A DNA stretch of 64,000 bases from Sphingomonas sp. (GTDB lineage: Bacteria > Pseudomonadota > Alphaproteobacteria > Sphingomonadales > Sphingomonadaceae). The translations under genes and the position numbers were made by a program. The notes beneath the pieces are model-generated. The model was given only the letters and a program-made list of their open reading frames with translations. It was not told where the DNA came from and ran no database searches. The stretch covers positions 23,682 to 87,681 of the forward strand of contig PAOI01000022.1 of the NCBI GenBank assembly GCA_002707985.1, given 5' to 3'. Each line of letters opens with the position of its first letter. Positions within the stretch are counted from its first letter, which is position 1. Below are positions 8,927-17,124 of the stretch, one piece after another.

Positions 8927-9417
8927 TGCGCGAAATCCGCCGTGACGCTGACCTGCCCCGGCGCGGCGCCGCGCTTCATGTCCAGGCGAGTGAGGTTGAG
9001 GCTGCTGGTGGACGCAAGATCGGCGATCCATGCAAGGACATTGTCGTACTTCGCCTGCGCGATTTCGACGCGGATGCCTTGCTCCGCCTCGCTGATCGCA
9101 GCGTCGATGCCGAAACGCTGCGCCGAGGCCGTCAGGATATCGCTTGCCGGGCCGCTCTGCATCGCGGGCGGCGGCGTGGCGGAAAGCGACCCGGCAGCGC
9201 GGATGCGCGCATTGAGTGTTTCATAGGTGCGGATCTGCTGCAGAGCATCGGCACGCGCCGCCTGCAGCGGCTTTACCACGCCATAGATCAGGATCAGCGC
9301 GGCGAGGAACAGGCCAAGCCCGCCGACCATCCAGCGCTCGCGGTTGCTGAGCCCTTCCCACCACGCGCCGATGCGCGCGAACATGGGTTCGATTACGGAG
9401 ATGCGGACACGGCTCAT
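8923..9417 (-). CDS. gspM: Type II secretion protein GspM
   Basis: A 164-residue bitopic protein with a short cytosolic N-terminus ending SNRERWMVGG, one membrane helix (about 30-48) and a periplasmic ferredoxin-like domain. This is the GspM pattern that bridges GspL and GspE in the inner-membrane platform. Its start overlaps gspL by 4 bases and its stop overlaps gspE by 4. Confidence 0.9.
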   Translation of the reverse strand: MSRVRISVIEPMFARIGAWWEGLSNRERWMVGGLGLFLAALILIYGVVKPLQAARADALQQIRTYETLNARIRAAGSLSATPPPAMQSGPASDILTASAQRFGIDAAISEAEQGIRVEIAQAKYDNVLAWIADLASTSSLNLTRLDMKRGAAPGQVSVTADFAQ

Positions 9418-10514
9418 GCGGCGCTCGCCGTAATGCGGAGCGTGCCGTCGGTCGCCTGCGCGACAGTGGCCGCTATACCGGCGGCACGAAGCGCGGTTTC
9501 GACGCGTGCAGCCATCCCCGCTTCGGCAGGAGCGAAATCCATCGTCAGCGTATCCGCCTGAAATGCCAGCGCCTGCATGGTAAGTCCGCCGCCGATCGAC
9601 GCCAGCGCACCGGAAATGCGCGAGAGCATCGGCAGGAACGGTTGGGGCACGCCGCCCGAAGCAGCGACCGGCAACATATCGGCGACCGAACCGGCCACGT
9701 CATCGCCCAGCGCCGCGCCCGGTGCGAGTTGCGCCACCAGCGCGCGCGTTTCGGCTTCGCGGCGGTCGGCAATCACATGGAGCATCACCGTATCGCCGAT
9801 CGCGATCAAGACATGCGCCGCCACACCGATCGCGAGGATGATCGCCGCGCGACGCCAGAAACGGCTCCCTGCCCCGCCGCGCGCAAATGCGCCCTGCCGC
9901 AGATCGAGCGCGGGTCTGGCAAGCTGCGCGACCATCGTTTCGCGGTCGAACATGCCTTCCCTTGCAGGCTGCATCGCCTCGGGAAACGGTTCCCCGCTAT
10001 GGACGATCGCGGGACGACCGGCGGCTTCCCAGGCAGCACCAAGCAGCCCTTCAGGGCAGGCAAAGCCGCCTTCATCGGTACGCACCACCGCGCGACCGCC
10101 ATCGATATCGACCCACCATTCGCCCGGCGACACCGGCGGCAGCGCAAGTGCGTCGGGCACCATCGCGGCGTGGCCAAGGCCATGTTCGTTCGCGATGGCG
10201 ACCCAGCGTTCCATCACCTCACGGCGCACGACACCGACCAGATAGCGTTTGTCGCCGACCGATTCGCCGAGAGCGAGATGCACCTTGTCGATCGGATCGG
10301 CGATTCGGTCCTCGATCGCAAAGGGCAGCGCCTCGCGCCGTTTTGCCGGGGAAGCAAGCGGCAGATCGACCGCGAGCATTCGCACTGATTCGGCAGGCAC
10401 AAGCAAGGTTGCAGGCCCCTCCGGCTCGACTATGCTGGGCACGCCGCCGGCAAGGCTCCACACGCCGTCGGCACGATCCGGCACCGCCGAAACCGCTTCG
10501 TCGGATGTCATCAT
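9414..10514 (-). CDS. gspL: Type II secretion protein GspL
   Basis: About 366 residues. A cytosolic actin-like domain (residues about 1-220, with WWVDIDGGRAVVRTD) is followed by one membrane helix near 235 (FWRRAAIILAIGVAAHVLIA) and a small periplasmic ferredoxin-like domain. GspL anchors GspE to the membrane with GspM. The start is uncertain: ATG codons at 10535, 10514 and 10511 are in frame and none has a clear ribosome site. It diverges from gspG. Confidence 0.88.
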   Translation of the reverse strand: MMTSDEAVSAVPDRADGVWSLAGGVPSIVEPEGPATLLVPAESVRMLAVDLPLASPAKRREALPFAIEDRIADPIDKVHLALGESVGDKRYLVGVVRREVMERWVAIANEHGLGHAAMVPDALALPPVSPGEWWVDIDGGRAVVRTDEGGFACPEGLLGAAWEAAGRPAIVHSGEPFPEAMQPAREGMFDRETMVAQLARPALDLRQGAFARGGAGSRFWRRAAIILAIGVAAHVLIAIGDTVMLHVIADRREAETRALVAQLAPGAALGDDVAGSVADMLPVAASGGVPQPFLPMLSRISGALASIGGGLTMQALAFQADTLTMDFAPAEAGMAARVETALRAAGIAATVAQATDGTLRITASAA

Positions 10515-10544
10515 ATTTTCATCGACCGAACGCATGGGACAGCG

Positions 10545-11018
10545 ATGCGCATAGTTTTCCAACAATTTTGTGACAGCCTGACAGCCGCACGCACTGTCCG
10601 CAAGGATTCGCCGTCGGGGGAAGACGGACTGACGCTCGTCGAAATGCTGGTCGTGCTGGTGATCATCGCGATCGTCGGCAGCATGATCGCGATGAATGTC
10701 ATCGACCGTCCGGATCAGGCGCGCATCACCACGACCAAAACCAATATGAGCACGGTGTCGGCCGCGCTGAAGATGTACCGGATCGACAACGGCATGCTCC
10801 CGACCACGCAACAGGGACTGCAGGCGCTGGTCGAAAAGCCGTCGACGCCGCCGGTCCCTTCCGCATGGGCGGATGGCGGCTATCTTTCCTCCCCTGCGCT
10901 CGACGGGTGGGAACGCCCCTTTGTCTATACCAATGAAGGATCGCGGTTCACGCTCAAGTCGCTCGGTCGCGACGGCAAGCCCGGTGGCGAAGGCGTCGAT
11001 GCCGATATCGAAGGCTGA
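10545..11018 (+). CDS. gspG: Type II secretion major pseudopilin GspG
   Basis: A 157-residue GspG. After a leader of about 28 residues the cleavage region reads EDG then LTLVEMLVVLVIIAIVGSM. Leu rather than Phe follows the Gly, and Glu is at +5. The signature TTTKTNMSTVSAALKMYRID and the C-terminal calcium-loop area (SLGRDGKPGGEG) are characteristic of the major pseudopilin. The leader is longer than usual, so the ATG at 10545 may not be the true start. Confidence 0.95.
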   Translation: MRIVFQQFCDSLTAARTVRKDSPSGEDGLTLVEMLVVLVIIAIVGSMIAMNVIDRPDQARITTTKTNMSTVSAALKMYRIDNGMLPTTQQGLQALVEKPSTPPVPSAWADGGYLSSPALDGWERPFVYTNEGSRFTLKSLGRDGKPGGEGVDADIEG

Positions 11019-11140
11019 TCCCGCGCCGCTTTCCAAAGCTGAACGAACGCCGTTGATCCGGTTCATTGACGGTCCATATCGCGCCCGGCATCCCATGTTT
11101 CGGCGCCACAATATTGCGGTACGGATGGGGGATTATAGGG

Positions 11141-11509
11141 ATGACGAAAGCGTTTTTCGGCTGTGCGGTCGCAACGGCACTCGCCGCGTTTGCCGCGCCT
11201 TCCGCAGCCTTTGCGCAGGACAGCTATAATCGTGAGGTGGTCATCGAAAATGCCGGCAATTCGGCGATCTACTTCATCTATTTCTCGCACAGCGACGACG
11301 ACCACTGGGGCGACGACCGGCTGGGCGAGGAGGAAGTCGTCGAAGCCGGTGCGACGCGTCTGTTCGACTTCAATGACGGCAGCGGCGAATGCGTGTTCGA
11401 CGTCCAGGCCACATTCGAGAATGGCGAAACCGTCGAACTCTATGAAGTCAATGTGTGCGGCGTATCGACCCTCGACGCAAACGAACAGCGTATGTGGATC
11501 GAGGAATAG
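11141..11509 (+). CDS. Small acidic secreted protein, unrecognised
   Basis: A 122-residue protein with a clear Sec signal peptide (MTKAFFGCAVATALAAF, cleavage after AFAQ). The mature part is acidic, contains two cysteines (ECVF and NVCG) that could form a disulfide, and carries an Asp/Glu-rich stretch around residues 48-65. I do not recognise a family. It sits between gspG and gspH, so it could be a pilotin-like accessory or a substrate of the secretion system, but nothing in the sequence proves either. A TATAGGG sequence immediately precedes ATG 11141. Confidence 0.65.
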   Translation: MTKAFFGCAVATALAAFAAPSAAFAQDSYNREVVIENAGNSAIYFIYFSHSDDDHWGDDRLGEEEVVEAGATRLFDFNDGSGECVFDVQATFENGETVELYEVNVCGVSTLDANEQRMWIEE

Positions 11510-11585
11510 TCGCTTCATCGGCGCGCGCGAGCCCCTGACGCGCTCCGGCCAACTGCCAGCATTAGCCGATGTCCGCGACGTAGCA

Positions 11586-12038
11586 GTGCATGAACGCGGA
11601 CTGACTCTGATCGAAATGCTGATCGTCCTGGCGATCATCGGCGTTGCCGCAGGTGCCGTGTCGCTGGGGATCGGCAGCGTAACGCGCGCGCCCAATGTCG
11701 AAACCGAAGCGCGGCGGCTGGCAACGCAGCTTCAGGCGGCGGCCGACGATGCGATGCTGGGCGATCACATGATCGCCTTCACCGTCGAAAAACACGGCTA
11801 TGGCTTTGCCGACTACGGCTCGGACGGGCTGGTCGCGCGCACCGGAGAAGCGTTCGGGTTTCACCGACTGCCCGGTGGGATCGTGATGACACTGAACGTC
11901 AAACCGCCGGTCGTGCTGGGTGTCGACGGCGCGGGACAACCGCTGCTCGCCACGATCGAAAGCGGCGACCAGCGCTGGAGAGTGACGTTCGACGGCCTGA
12001 CCGCGAGCGCGATACCTGCGACGGCATCCGGATCATGA
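11586..12038 (+). CDS. gspH: Type II secretion minor pseudopilin GspH
   Basis: About 150 residues. The short leader HERG is followed by LTLIEMLIVLAIIGVAAG, a prepilin site with Glu at +5, then the GspH-type ETEARRLATQLQAAADDAM. I chose GTG 11586 because it gives the short charged leader usual for pseudopilins. No convincing ribosome site is visible, so the start is tentative. Its end overlaps the gspI start by ATGA. Confidence 0.85.
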   Translation: MHERGLTLIEMLIVLAIIGVAAGAVSLGIGSVTRAPNVETEARRLATQLQAAADDAMLGDHMIAFTVEKHGYGFADYGSDGLVARTGEAFGFHRLPGGIVMTLNVKPPVVLGVDGAGQPLLATIESGDQRWRVTFDGLTASAIPATASGS

Positions 12039-12397
12039 GCACGGGCGCCGTACAATCCGGCTTTTCGCTGATCGAGGCGCTGGTCGCGCTGTCGGTGCTG
12101 GCGATTGCCGCCGTGGGGCTGACGCGAACGGTGGAATCACACATCGATTCGACGCGCGCGCTGGAACGGCGGGCCACCGCGATGTGGGTTGCCGAAAACC
12201 GGCTGGCCGAACTGTCGCTCGGCGCGCGCGGGATGCCGGAGCAAGTCGAGATGCTCAACCAGCAATGGCTGGTGACCGCGAAACGCGAACCCACCGACGA
12301 TCGCGCAATCGAACGCGTGCGGATAGCGGTGCGTGCTCCCGGCGAAGAAGCGCCACTTGCAACGCTCGATGGCTTCGTTGAAGCAGAGCGTCGATGA
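12035..12397 (+). CDS. gspI: Type II secretion minor pseudopilin GspI
   Basis: A 120-residue pseudopilin: leader MSTGAVQSG, then FSLIEALVALSVLAIAAVG with Glu at +5, followed by WVAENRLAEL, a motif typical of GspI. It initiates pseudopilus tip assembly with GspJ and GspK. It is coupled to gspH and gspC by 4-base overlaps on both sides. Confidence 0.93.
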   Translation: MSTGAVQSGFSLIEALVALSVLAIAAVGLTRTVESHIDSTRALERRATAMWVAENRLAELSLGARGMPEQVEMLNQQWLVTAKREPTDDRAIERVRIAVRAPGEEAPLATLDGFVEAERR

Positions 12398-13158
12398 GTC
12401 CGCGAATCGCCCTTTCCCCGCGTCAGGCGCGTACGACACTCGATCTGCTGACCGGTGCGGTCGTCATTTCGGTCGCCTTTGCGCTGGCCGGTCTGACCTG
12501 GCGGATTGCCGGACATGCCGGCACCGGCGCGATCACGGTTCCGGCAGGCACGCCTGCTCCGGCAACCGACATTGCGCCTGCACTCGCTCTGGCACCGTTC
12601 GGCACGGCAAGCGTAGAGGCGATGCAACGCACGTCGCTGCCGCTCGAGCTGAAGGGCGTGGTTTCGGCCGTCCCGGCGTCGCTCTCGACTGCCTTCATCT
12701 CTGTCGAAGGCGGGCCGGTGGAGAGTTTCGGTGTGGGCGCGAGCATCAGCGGCGGCACGATCCGCAGCATTCTGCGCGACCGGGTGGTGATCGAAAATGG
12801 CGGACGCATCGAGGCGCTAACCTTCCCCGATCCGACGCTTTCGCCCGAACAGCGTCAGGCACAGGGCGCGCCGCAGGAGCCCCAAGGCGGAGCTGCAGCC
12901 GCGCCCGCGCAGCCCGCAAGCGCAGCCAGCCTGTTGCAGCGTTTCGATGCCACTCCGGGAGCGGACGGCTTGCATATCGGCGACAGCCCGCCCCCGGGGC
13001 TGATGCCCGGCGATGTCATCGAATCGATCAACGGCGCCGCGCTCAACGATCCGGCATCGGCCGCTGCTGCCATTCAGGCGGCACAGGCAAATGGTAACGC
13101 AAGCGTCACAGTGATCCGCCAGGGTAACCGGCTGACCGTCACCATGCCTCTCCGCTAG
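12394..13158 (+). CDS. gspC: Type II secretion protein GspC with PDZ domain
   Basis: A 254-residue bitopic protein. One membrane helix (about 20-40) is followed by a periplasmic homology region (about 85-150, LKGVVSAVPASLSTAFIS) that contacts the secretin, and a C-terminal PDZ domain (about 180-254, LMPGDVIESINGAALND). A Pro/Ala/Gln-rich linker separates the two. GspC links the inner-membrane platform to GspD and helps select substrates. The gspD start follows 11 bases after its stop. Confidence 0.93.
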   Translation: MSPRIALSPRQARTTLDLLTGAVVISVAFALAGLTWRIAGHAGTGAITVPAGTPAPATDIAPALALAPFGTASVEAMQRTSLPLELKGVVSAVPASLSTAFISVEGGPVESFGVGASISGGTIRSILRDRVVIENGGRIEALTFPDPTLSPEQRQAQGAPQEPQGGAAAAPAQPASAASLLQRFDATPGADGLHIGDSPPPGLMPGDVIESINGAALNDPASAAAAIQAAQANGNASVTVIRQGNRLTVTMPLR

Positions 13159-13169
13159 GGATATCTTTC

Positions 13170-15230
13170 GTGCATTCGATCCGCATTTCCACGCATTTCC
13201 TGGCGGTCATTGGCATGTTGCTGACGCCGCCCGCAACGGTGATGGCACAAACCGTGCCGGTTCAGGATGCCGCGGATATCGTGATCAACATGCGCGGCGT
13301 GGAAATCGCCGATGTCGCCGAACAGATTTCGCGGATCACCGGTCGGACCCTGATCCTCGATCCCGCCGTGAAAGGCGTGGTCACCGTCACGTCCGCCCAG
13401 CCGCTGACGCGAGAAGGCGTGTGGGAGCTGTTTCAGTCGGTGCTGCGCGCCAACGGCTTTGCGGCTGTGCGCTCAGGCCGTTCATGGCGGATCGTGCCGC
13501 AGGCGAGCGCCGTTCGCGACGGCGGCACCCCGACCCGCAGCACTGCCGGGCAGGAACTGACGACGCGGATGATCCGCCTGTCGAACGTGCCCGCCGGGGA
13601 GGCTGCGCGGGTCGTCCGGCCGCTGGTCGCCAATTTCGGCAGCGTCGAACCGCTGACCAGTCCCAATGCCATCGTCGTTACCGACTATGCCGACAATGTG
13701 CGCCGCATCGAAGCCATCGTCCGCCAGCTCGACGGCGATGGCGGATCGAGTTTCGCCACGATCACTCTGCGCCATGGCAATGCGGCGCAAGTAGCTGAAT
13801 CGCTGCAGAATGTGATGGGCGGCGGCAACGGAGAGCAGACGGTGGGCGCCACCCGGATTGCCGCCGACACGCGCAGCAACGTCGTGATCGTGCGCGGTAC
13901 TCCCGCCGCTGTGGCGGAGGCACGCCGGATCGCCGCTTCGCTCGACGAACCCGGTGGCGCCACTCCGATAACCCGCGTTTTCCGCCTTTCCTATGCCGAT
14001 GCCGAAAGCGTGACGGAAGTGCTGCGCGGCACGCTGGGAGTCGAATCCGAAGCGACCAATCCGGTGGCGCGCAGCCTGTCGGGCAATGGCTCGACACGGA
14101 TCAGCCCGACGCGCGCGCTCTCCAACCTTACTTCGGCCGGCAGCGCCGATGCCAACGACATGGATGCCGCCTCGCAAGCCGCTTCCGGCCAGATTTCCGC
14201 GACGCGCGCCGAAACGCCCGCCGGCTTTTCAACGCCCGACGTGACCGTGCAGCCCGCGCCGGACATCAACGCCATCGTCGTGCGCGGGACACCCGCGATG
14301 ATGGCCACTATCGAGGAATTGCTGGCCGAGCTCGATGTGCGTCGCCCGCAGGTGCTGATCGAAGCGGCGATTGCCGAAATCACCGGCGACGATGCGGAAT
14401 CGCTGGCGGTGCAGCTGGGCACGAGCGGCGCGGTGCTCGACGATATCGAGGGGGCGGGAACCTCATTCAGCACGCCCGGCCCGTCGCTGGGCACGATCCT
14501 GACGCTGCTGGGCGTGCCCGCCGGCCGCCTTTTGGGCGACGGCTTTAGCGGCAATGTGGCGATCGGCGACGATTTCTCGATCCTGGTTCAGGCACTGGCG
14601 ACCTCGACGCGCGCCAATCTGCTTTCCACGCCGCAGATCACGGTGGTCGACAATGGCATGGGCGAATTCGTCGCGGCACAGGAAGTGCCGTTCGTAACCG
14701 GATCGATCCTGACCAGCGATTCCGGCGCGACGCCGTATACCACGATCGAACGCAAGGATGTCGGCATCACATTGCGCGTGCTGCCCCGGATCAACGCGGG
14801 CGACACGATCCGGCTCGACGTGACGCAGGAAGCCTCATCAATCTCTCCCGTACAACTGAGCAGCGCCTCCGACATCATCACCAACAAGCGATCGGTGACG
14901 ACGACGGTGCTGGCCGACAATGGCAGCACGATCGTGCTCGGCGGCCTGACGTCCGACAATTATCAGCAGGTGATTTCAGCGGTCCCCATCCTGGGCCAGA
15001 TCCCGATCATCGGCGAGCTTTTTCGATCGCGACAGGAAAGCCACGACAAACGGACGCTGTTCATTTTCCTGAAGCCCACCATCTTGCGCACTGGCGAGGA
15101 TGCTTTGGCAGCGGCGGCGGATCGCTATGCCCGGCTGCGCGCTGAAGAGCAGGAAAATCGGGAGCATCATTCGATGCTGCTGCGCCCGCCCGCCCCGCGG
15201 CTGACGGTCGAAATCGACGGGATTTACTGA
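13170..15230 (+). CDS. gspD: Type II secretion outer-membrane secretin GspD
   Basis: A 686-residue secretin with a signal peptide (ending TVMAQ), an N0 domain (VINMRGVEIADVAEQISRI), repeated N1-N3 ring domains and the C-terminal secretin barrel (VDNGMGEFVAAQEVPFVTG; ending FIFLKPTILRTG). It starts at GTG 13170, 11 bases after gspC. A Ser/Ala/Asn-rich insert lies in the N3 region near residue 300-340. It is convergent with the next gene and overlaps its tail by 7 bases. No pilotin gene was recognised nearby. Confidence 0.96.
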   Translation: MHSIRISTHFLAVIGMLLTPPATVMAQTVPVQDAADIVINMRGVEIADVAEQISRITGRTLILDPAVKGVVTVTSAQPLTREGVWELFQSVLRANGFAAVRSGRSWRIVPQASAVRDGGTPTRSTAGQELTTRMIRLSNVPAGEAARVVRPLVANFGSVEPLTSPNAIVVTDYADNVRRIEAIVRQLDGDGGSSFATITLRHGNAAQVAESLQNVMGGGNGEQTVGATRIAADTRSNVVIVRGTPAAVAEARRIAASLDEPGGATPITRVFRLSYADAESVTEVLRGTLGVESEATNPVARSLSGNGSTRISPTRALSNLTSAGSADANDMDAASQAASGQISATRAETPAGFSTPDVTVQPAPDINAIVVRGTPAMMATIEELLAELDVRRPQVLIEAAIAEITGDDAESLAVQLGTSGAVLDDIEGAGTSFSTPGPSLGTILTLLGVPAGRLLGDGFSGNVAIGDDFSILVQALATSTRANLLSTPQITVVDNGMGEFVAAQEVPFVTGSILTSDSGATPYTTIERKDVGITLRVLPRINAGDTIRLDVTQEASSISPVQLSSASDIITNKRSVTTTVLADNGSTIVLGGLTSDNYQQVISAVPILGQIPIIGELFRSRQESHDKRTLFIFLKPTILRTGEDALAAAADRYARLRAEEQENREHHSMLLRPPAPRLTVEIDGIY

Positions 15231-15667
15231 GGCGGGTCTTCGGCTTGCGATACGTCGTCAGTGGCGATCGCGACGCGAATCTGCCGCCCGCCGCGTGTGA
15301 ACGATGCCGCATCGATCGCGAGCGCGTCGAGCCGCCAGCCATCGACGCTTTCGCCAATCCCTATCGTACGGCTCGATCCGTCGGCCAGCCGCACCAGCGC
15401 GACCGCCCCATCGCCCAACCGTCCGACAATGCCGATCAGATCGGGCGCGTCGGCAGGAAGCGCGTCATCCCCCGCCGCCTGCACGAACAGGCGCCGCGAA
15501 TAAGCGGTGGCGATCGCGGGCGGAGGTTCGATCGCCAGCGGGCCAGTCGGCGCCGGGTCGGCGCTCGTCGGCACAGCGCGGCCGCCGGCAAGCATAAACG
15601 GCGCGGCGAAGGCCAACAGGATTACGCACGCCAGCGCGAACAGCAGGCGGCGTTCGATCACTGCCAT
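15224..15667 (-). CDS. PilP/GspC-like membrane protein, last gene of a PilN/O/P-like trio
   Basis: A 147-residue protein with one N-terminal membrane helix (RRLLFALACVILLAFAAPF) and a small C-terminal beta domain (IGIVGRLGDGAVALVRLADG) shaped like the GspC homology region or PilP. It has no PDZ domain. The ATG at 15667 lies inside the end of the preceding gene (10-base overlap). The assignment rests on size, topology and gene order rather than strong motif identity. It may form a second inner-membrane alignment complex for the adjacent secretin. Confidence 0.65.
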   Translation of the reverse strand: MAVIERRLLFALACVILLAFAAPFMLAGGRAVPTSADPAPTGPLAIEPPPAIATAYSRRLFVQAAGDDALPADAPDLIGIVGRLGDGAVALVRLADGSSRTIGIGESVDGWRLDALAIDAASFTRGGRQIRVAIATDDVSQAEDPPQ

Positions 15668-16125
15668 GGCGTCACCGCAATGCCGCTCATGCGCACGCCT
15701 CCTCCCTCGCCCTGCGCGAATTGCCATTGGCGCAAGCGGACCAGCGGCGGGTCGCGACCAATCGTGTCGGCAAAGGCAATCACCGACTTTTCGGGACCGG
15801 AAATGCGAAATGCGACCGCGGCAAGCCCTTGCGGCGCGCGGCGCAGTTCCAGCATCTCGACCAGCAGGCCGCCAGAGGTGGCGACCGAACGGATCCGGTT
15901 CGACAGCGCCCGCGACGCCGCCGTCGCATCGCCCTGCGTCGCGCGCCATGTCGCTTGTACCAGCGGCTGCGCTGCGCGTTCGGGGCGCGCAGCCTGCGAG
16001 ACCAGCTGAGCATGTTCCGTGCGCGCGTCGGACAGACGGTCGAGCGATTGCAGCGCCTGCGGCAGGATCAGAGCCGCGCAAAGCAACCCGCCCGCCGCGC
16101 CAGCGCCAAGCCGCGATATCCTCAT
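15658..16125 (-). CDS. PilO/GspM-like membrane protein
   Basis: A 155-residue bitopic protein: one N-terminal membrane helix, then a helical stretch and a compact domain. The C-terminal part (AVAFRISGPEKSVIAFADTI) resembles the ferredoxin-like domain of GspM and PilO. It overlaps the upstream PilN-like gene by ATGA. A separate canonical gspM exists at 8923-9417, so this is an additional copy of the fold in the locus. Confidence 0.65.
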   Translation of the reverse strand: MRISRLGAGAAGGLLCAALILPQALQSLDRLSDARTEHAQLVSQAARPERAAQPLVQATWRATQGDATAASRALSNRIRSVATSGGLLVEMLELRRAPQGLAAVAFRISGPEKSVIAFADTIGRDPPLVRLRQWQFAQGEGGGVRMSGIAVTPWQ

Positions 16126-16658
16126 CGCAGCGGCCCGGAGAACGTCACGATCATAGTTCCATCGCCGCGCGTCTGACCGGTGACACGCAGCGCTTCGAAT
16201 ATCGTCTCATGGCGCAGTGCCGCACGCAGTCGATCGGGATCGGGGGCATTTGCTTCGATCTCGATCAAACCCTGCGCCGTCATCCCCACGCGCACCAAGC
16301 CAGCATCGGTCGGCAGCGCCCGCGCCAGCGCCTCCAGCACCGATCCCGGCACCGGGCGGGCAACCATATTCGCCATATCTTCACGCGCCACACGGTCGCG
16401 TTTCTCGCTGGAAAATCGCGGGGCAAGCAATGCGCGCAATTTCGCATTCTGCGCTTCGACGGACGCAGCCGACAGCGAAGCGCTGATCCAGAGCGCCAAT
16501 GGTCCCGCCGCAATAAGCAGCCCGGCCAATGCAGCGACGCGCCAGCCATGCGGAGGTCTCGCTTCGGAGCGCGTTTCCCGCGCACGGAGCCCGGCGAGCA
16601 GTTGGCTCACCAGGCTTTCGCGCCGGGGCGCGGGTTCGGAATCGGGCCAGAGCTCCAT
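16122..16658 (-). CDS. PilN/GspL C-terminal-like membrane protein
   Basis: A 178-residue protein: a basic cytosolic segment of about 40 residues, one membrane helix (VAALAGLLIAAGPLALWISA), a coiled stretch and a C-terminal ferredoxin-like domain (LVRVGMTAQGLIEIEANAPD). It matches PilN or the membrane and periplasmic part of GspL without the actin-like domain. It is first in a three-gene coupled unit transcribed toward gspD. Confidence 0.65.
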   Translation of the reverse strand: MELWPDSEPAPRRESLVSQLLAGLRARETRSEARPPHGWRVAALAGLLIAAGPLALWISASLSAASVEAQNAKLRALLAPRFSSEKRDRVAREDMANMVARPVPGSVLEALARALPTDAGLVRVGMTAQGLIEIEANAPDPDRLRAALRHETIFEALRVTGQTRGDGTMIVTFSGPLR

Positions 16659-16701
16659 GCAGCGGCGCTTAGCCCAATTCCGGTCTCAGCGGTATCGCGA
16701 C

Positions 16702-17064
16702 CTAGTTGTTGCGGCTGACAGTATAGGCCGTCCCGTCGGCAGTGAAGGACACGAGATGCTGTGTCCCGTCGGTGCAGGTCGCGCGCCAGGTCGGAAGCCC
16801 GTCGCGATCCGAAACGCGTTCGGATTCGGTCACGCCCTGGCATTGCAATCCGGCGTCGATCAGCGCACGGACAAGCACGACATTGCGCGTATTGTCGTTC
16901 ATTTCAATAATCGCGGATTGCACATTGGTCGCCATGCCATTGTCGATCGCATCGTTGGCCACCACAGCGTTTTCGGACGGCAGGGTGTTGGTTTCCGGCG
17001 ATTCCCCGCAGCCTCCAAGCGTCAGTGCAGCGGCGGCGGTGGCGGCGAATATCCAGCGTCTCAT
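16702..17064 (-). CDS. Small lipoprotein, unrecognised
   Basis: A 120-residue lipoprotein. The signal peptide ends in the lipobox LGGC (residues about 16-19). Two further cysteines (LQCQ and ATCT) are 20-odd residues apart near the C-terminus and may form a disulfide. The ATG at 17064 has GGGAGT six bases upstream. No family recognised. Confidence 0.7.
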   Translation of the reverse strand: MRRWIFAATAAAALTLGGCGESPETNTLPSENAVVANDAIDNGMATNVQSAIIEMNDNTRNVVLVRALIDAGLQCQGVTESERVSDRDGLPTWRATCTDGTQHLVSFTADGTAYTVSRNN

Positions 17065-17124
17065 GTCTTCACTCCCAAATAGCCGCATGCGCATAAGCAC
17101 CATGCGGCGCGACTCCTAACCTGC

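Noticed and set aside
11132..11140. ATTATAGGG just before the small secreted protein, considered as a copy of the flagellar box
   Set aside because: It lies directly against the start codon in a position that cannot be a -10 element for that gene, and it lacks the CCT before TATA.
11221..11231. AGCTATAATCG as a further promoter box
   Set aside because: It is inside the coding sequence of the small secreted protein and no gene start follows at the right distance.
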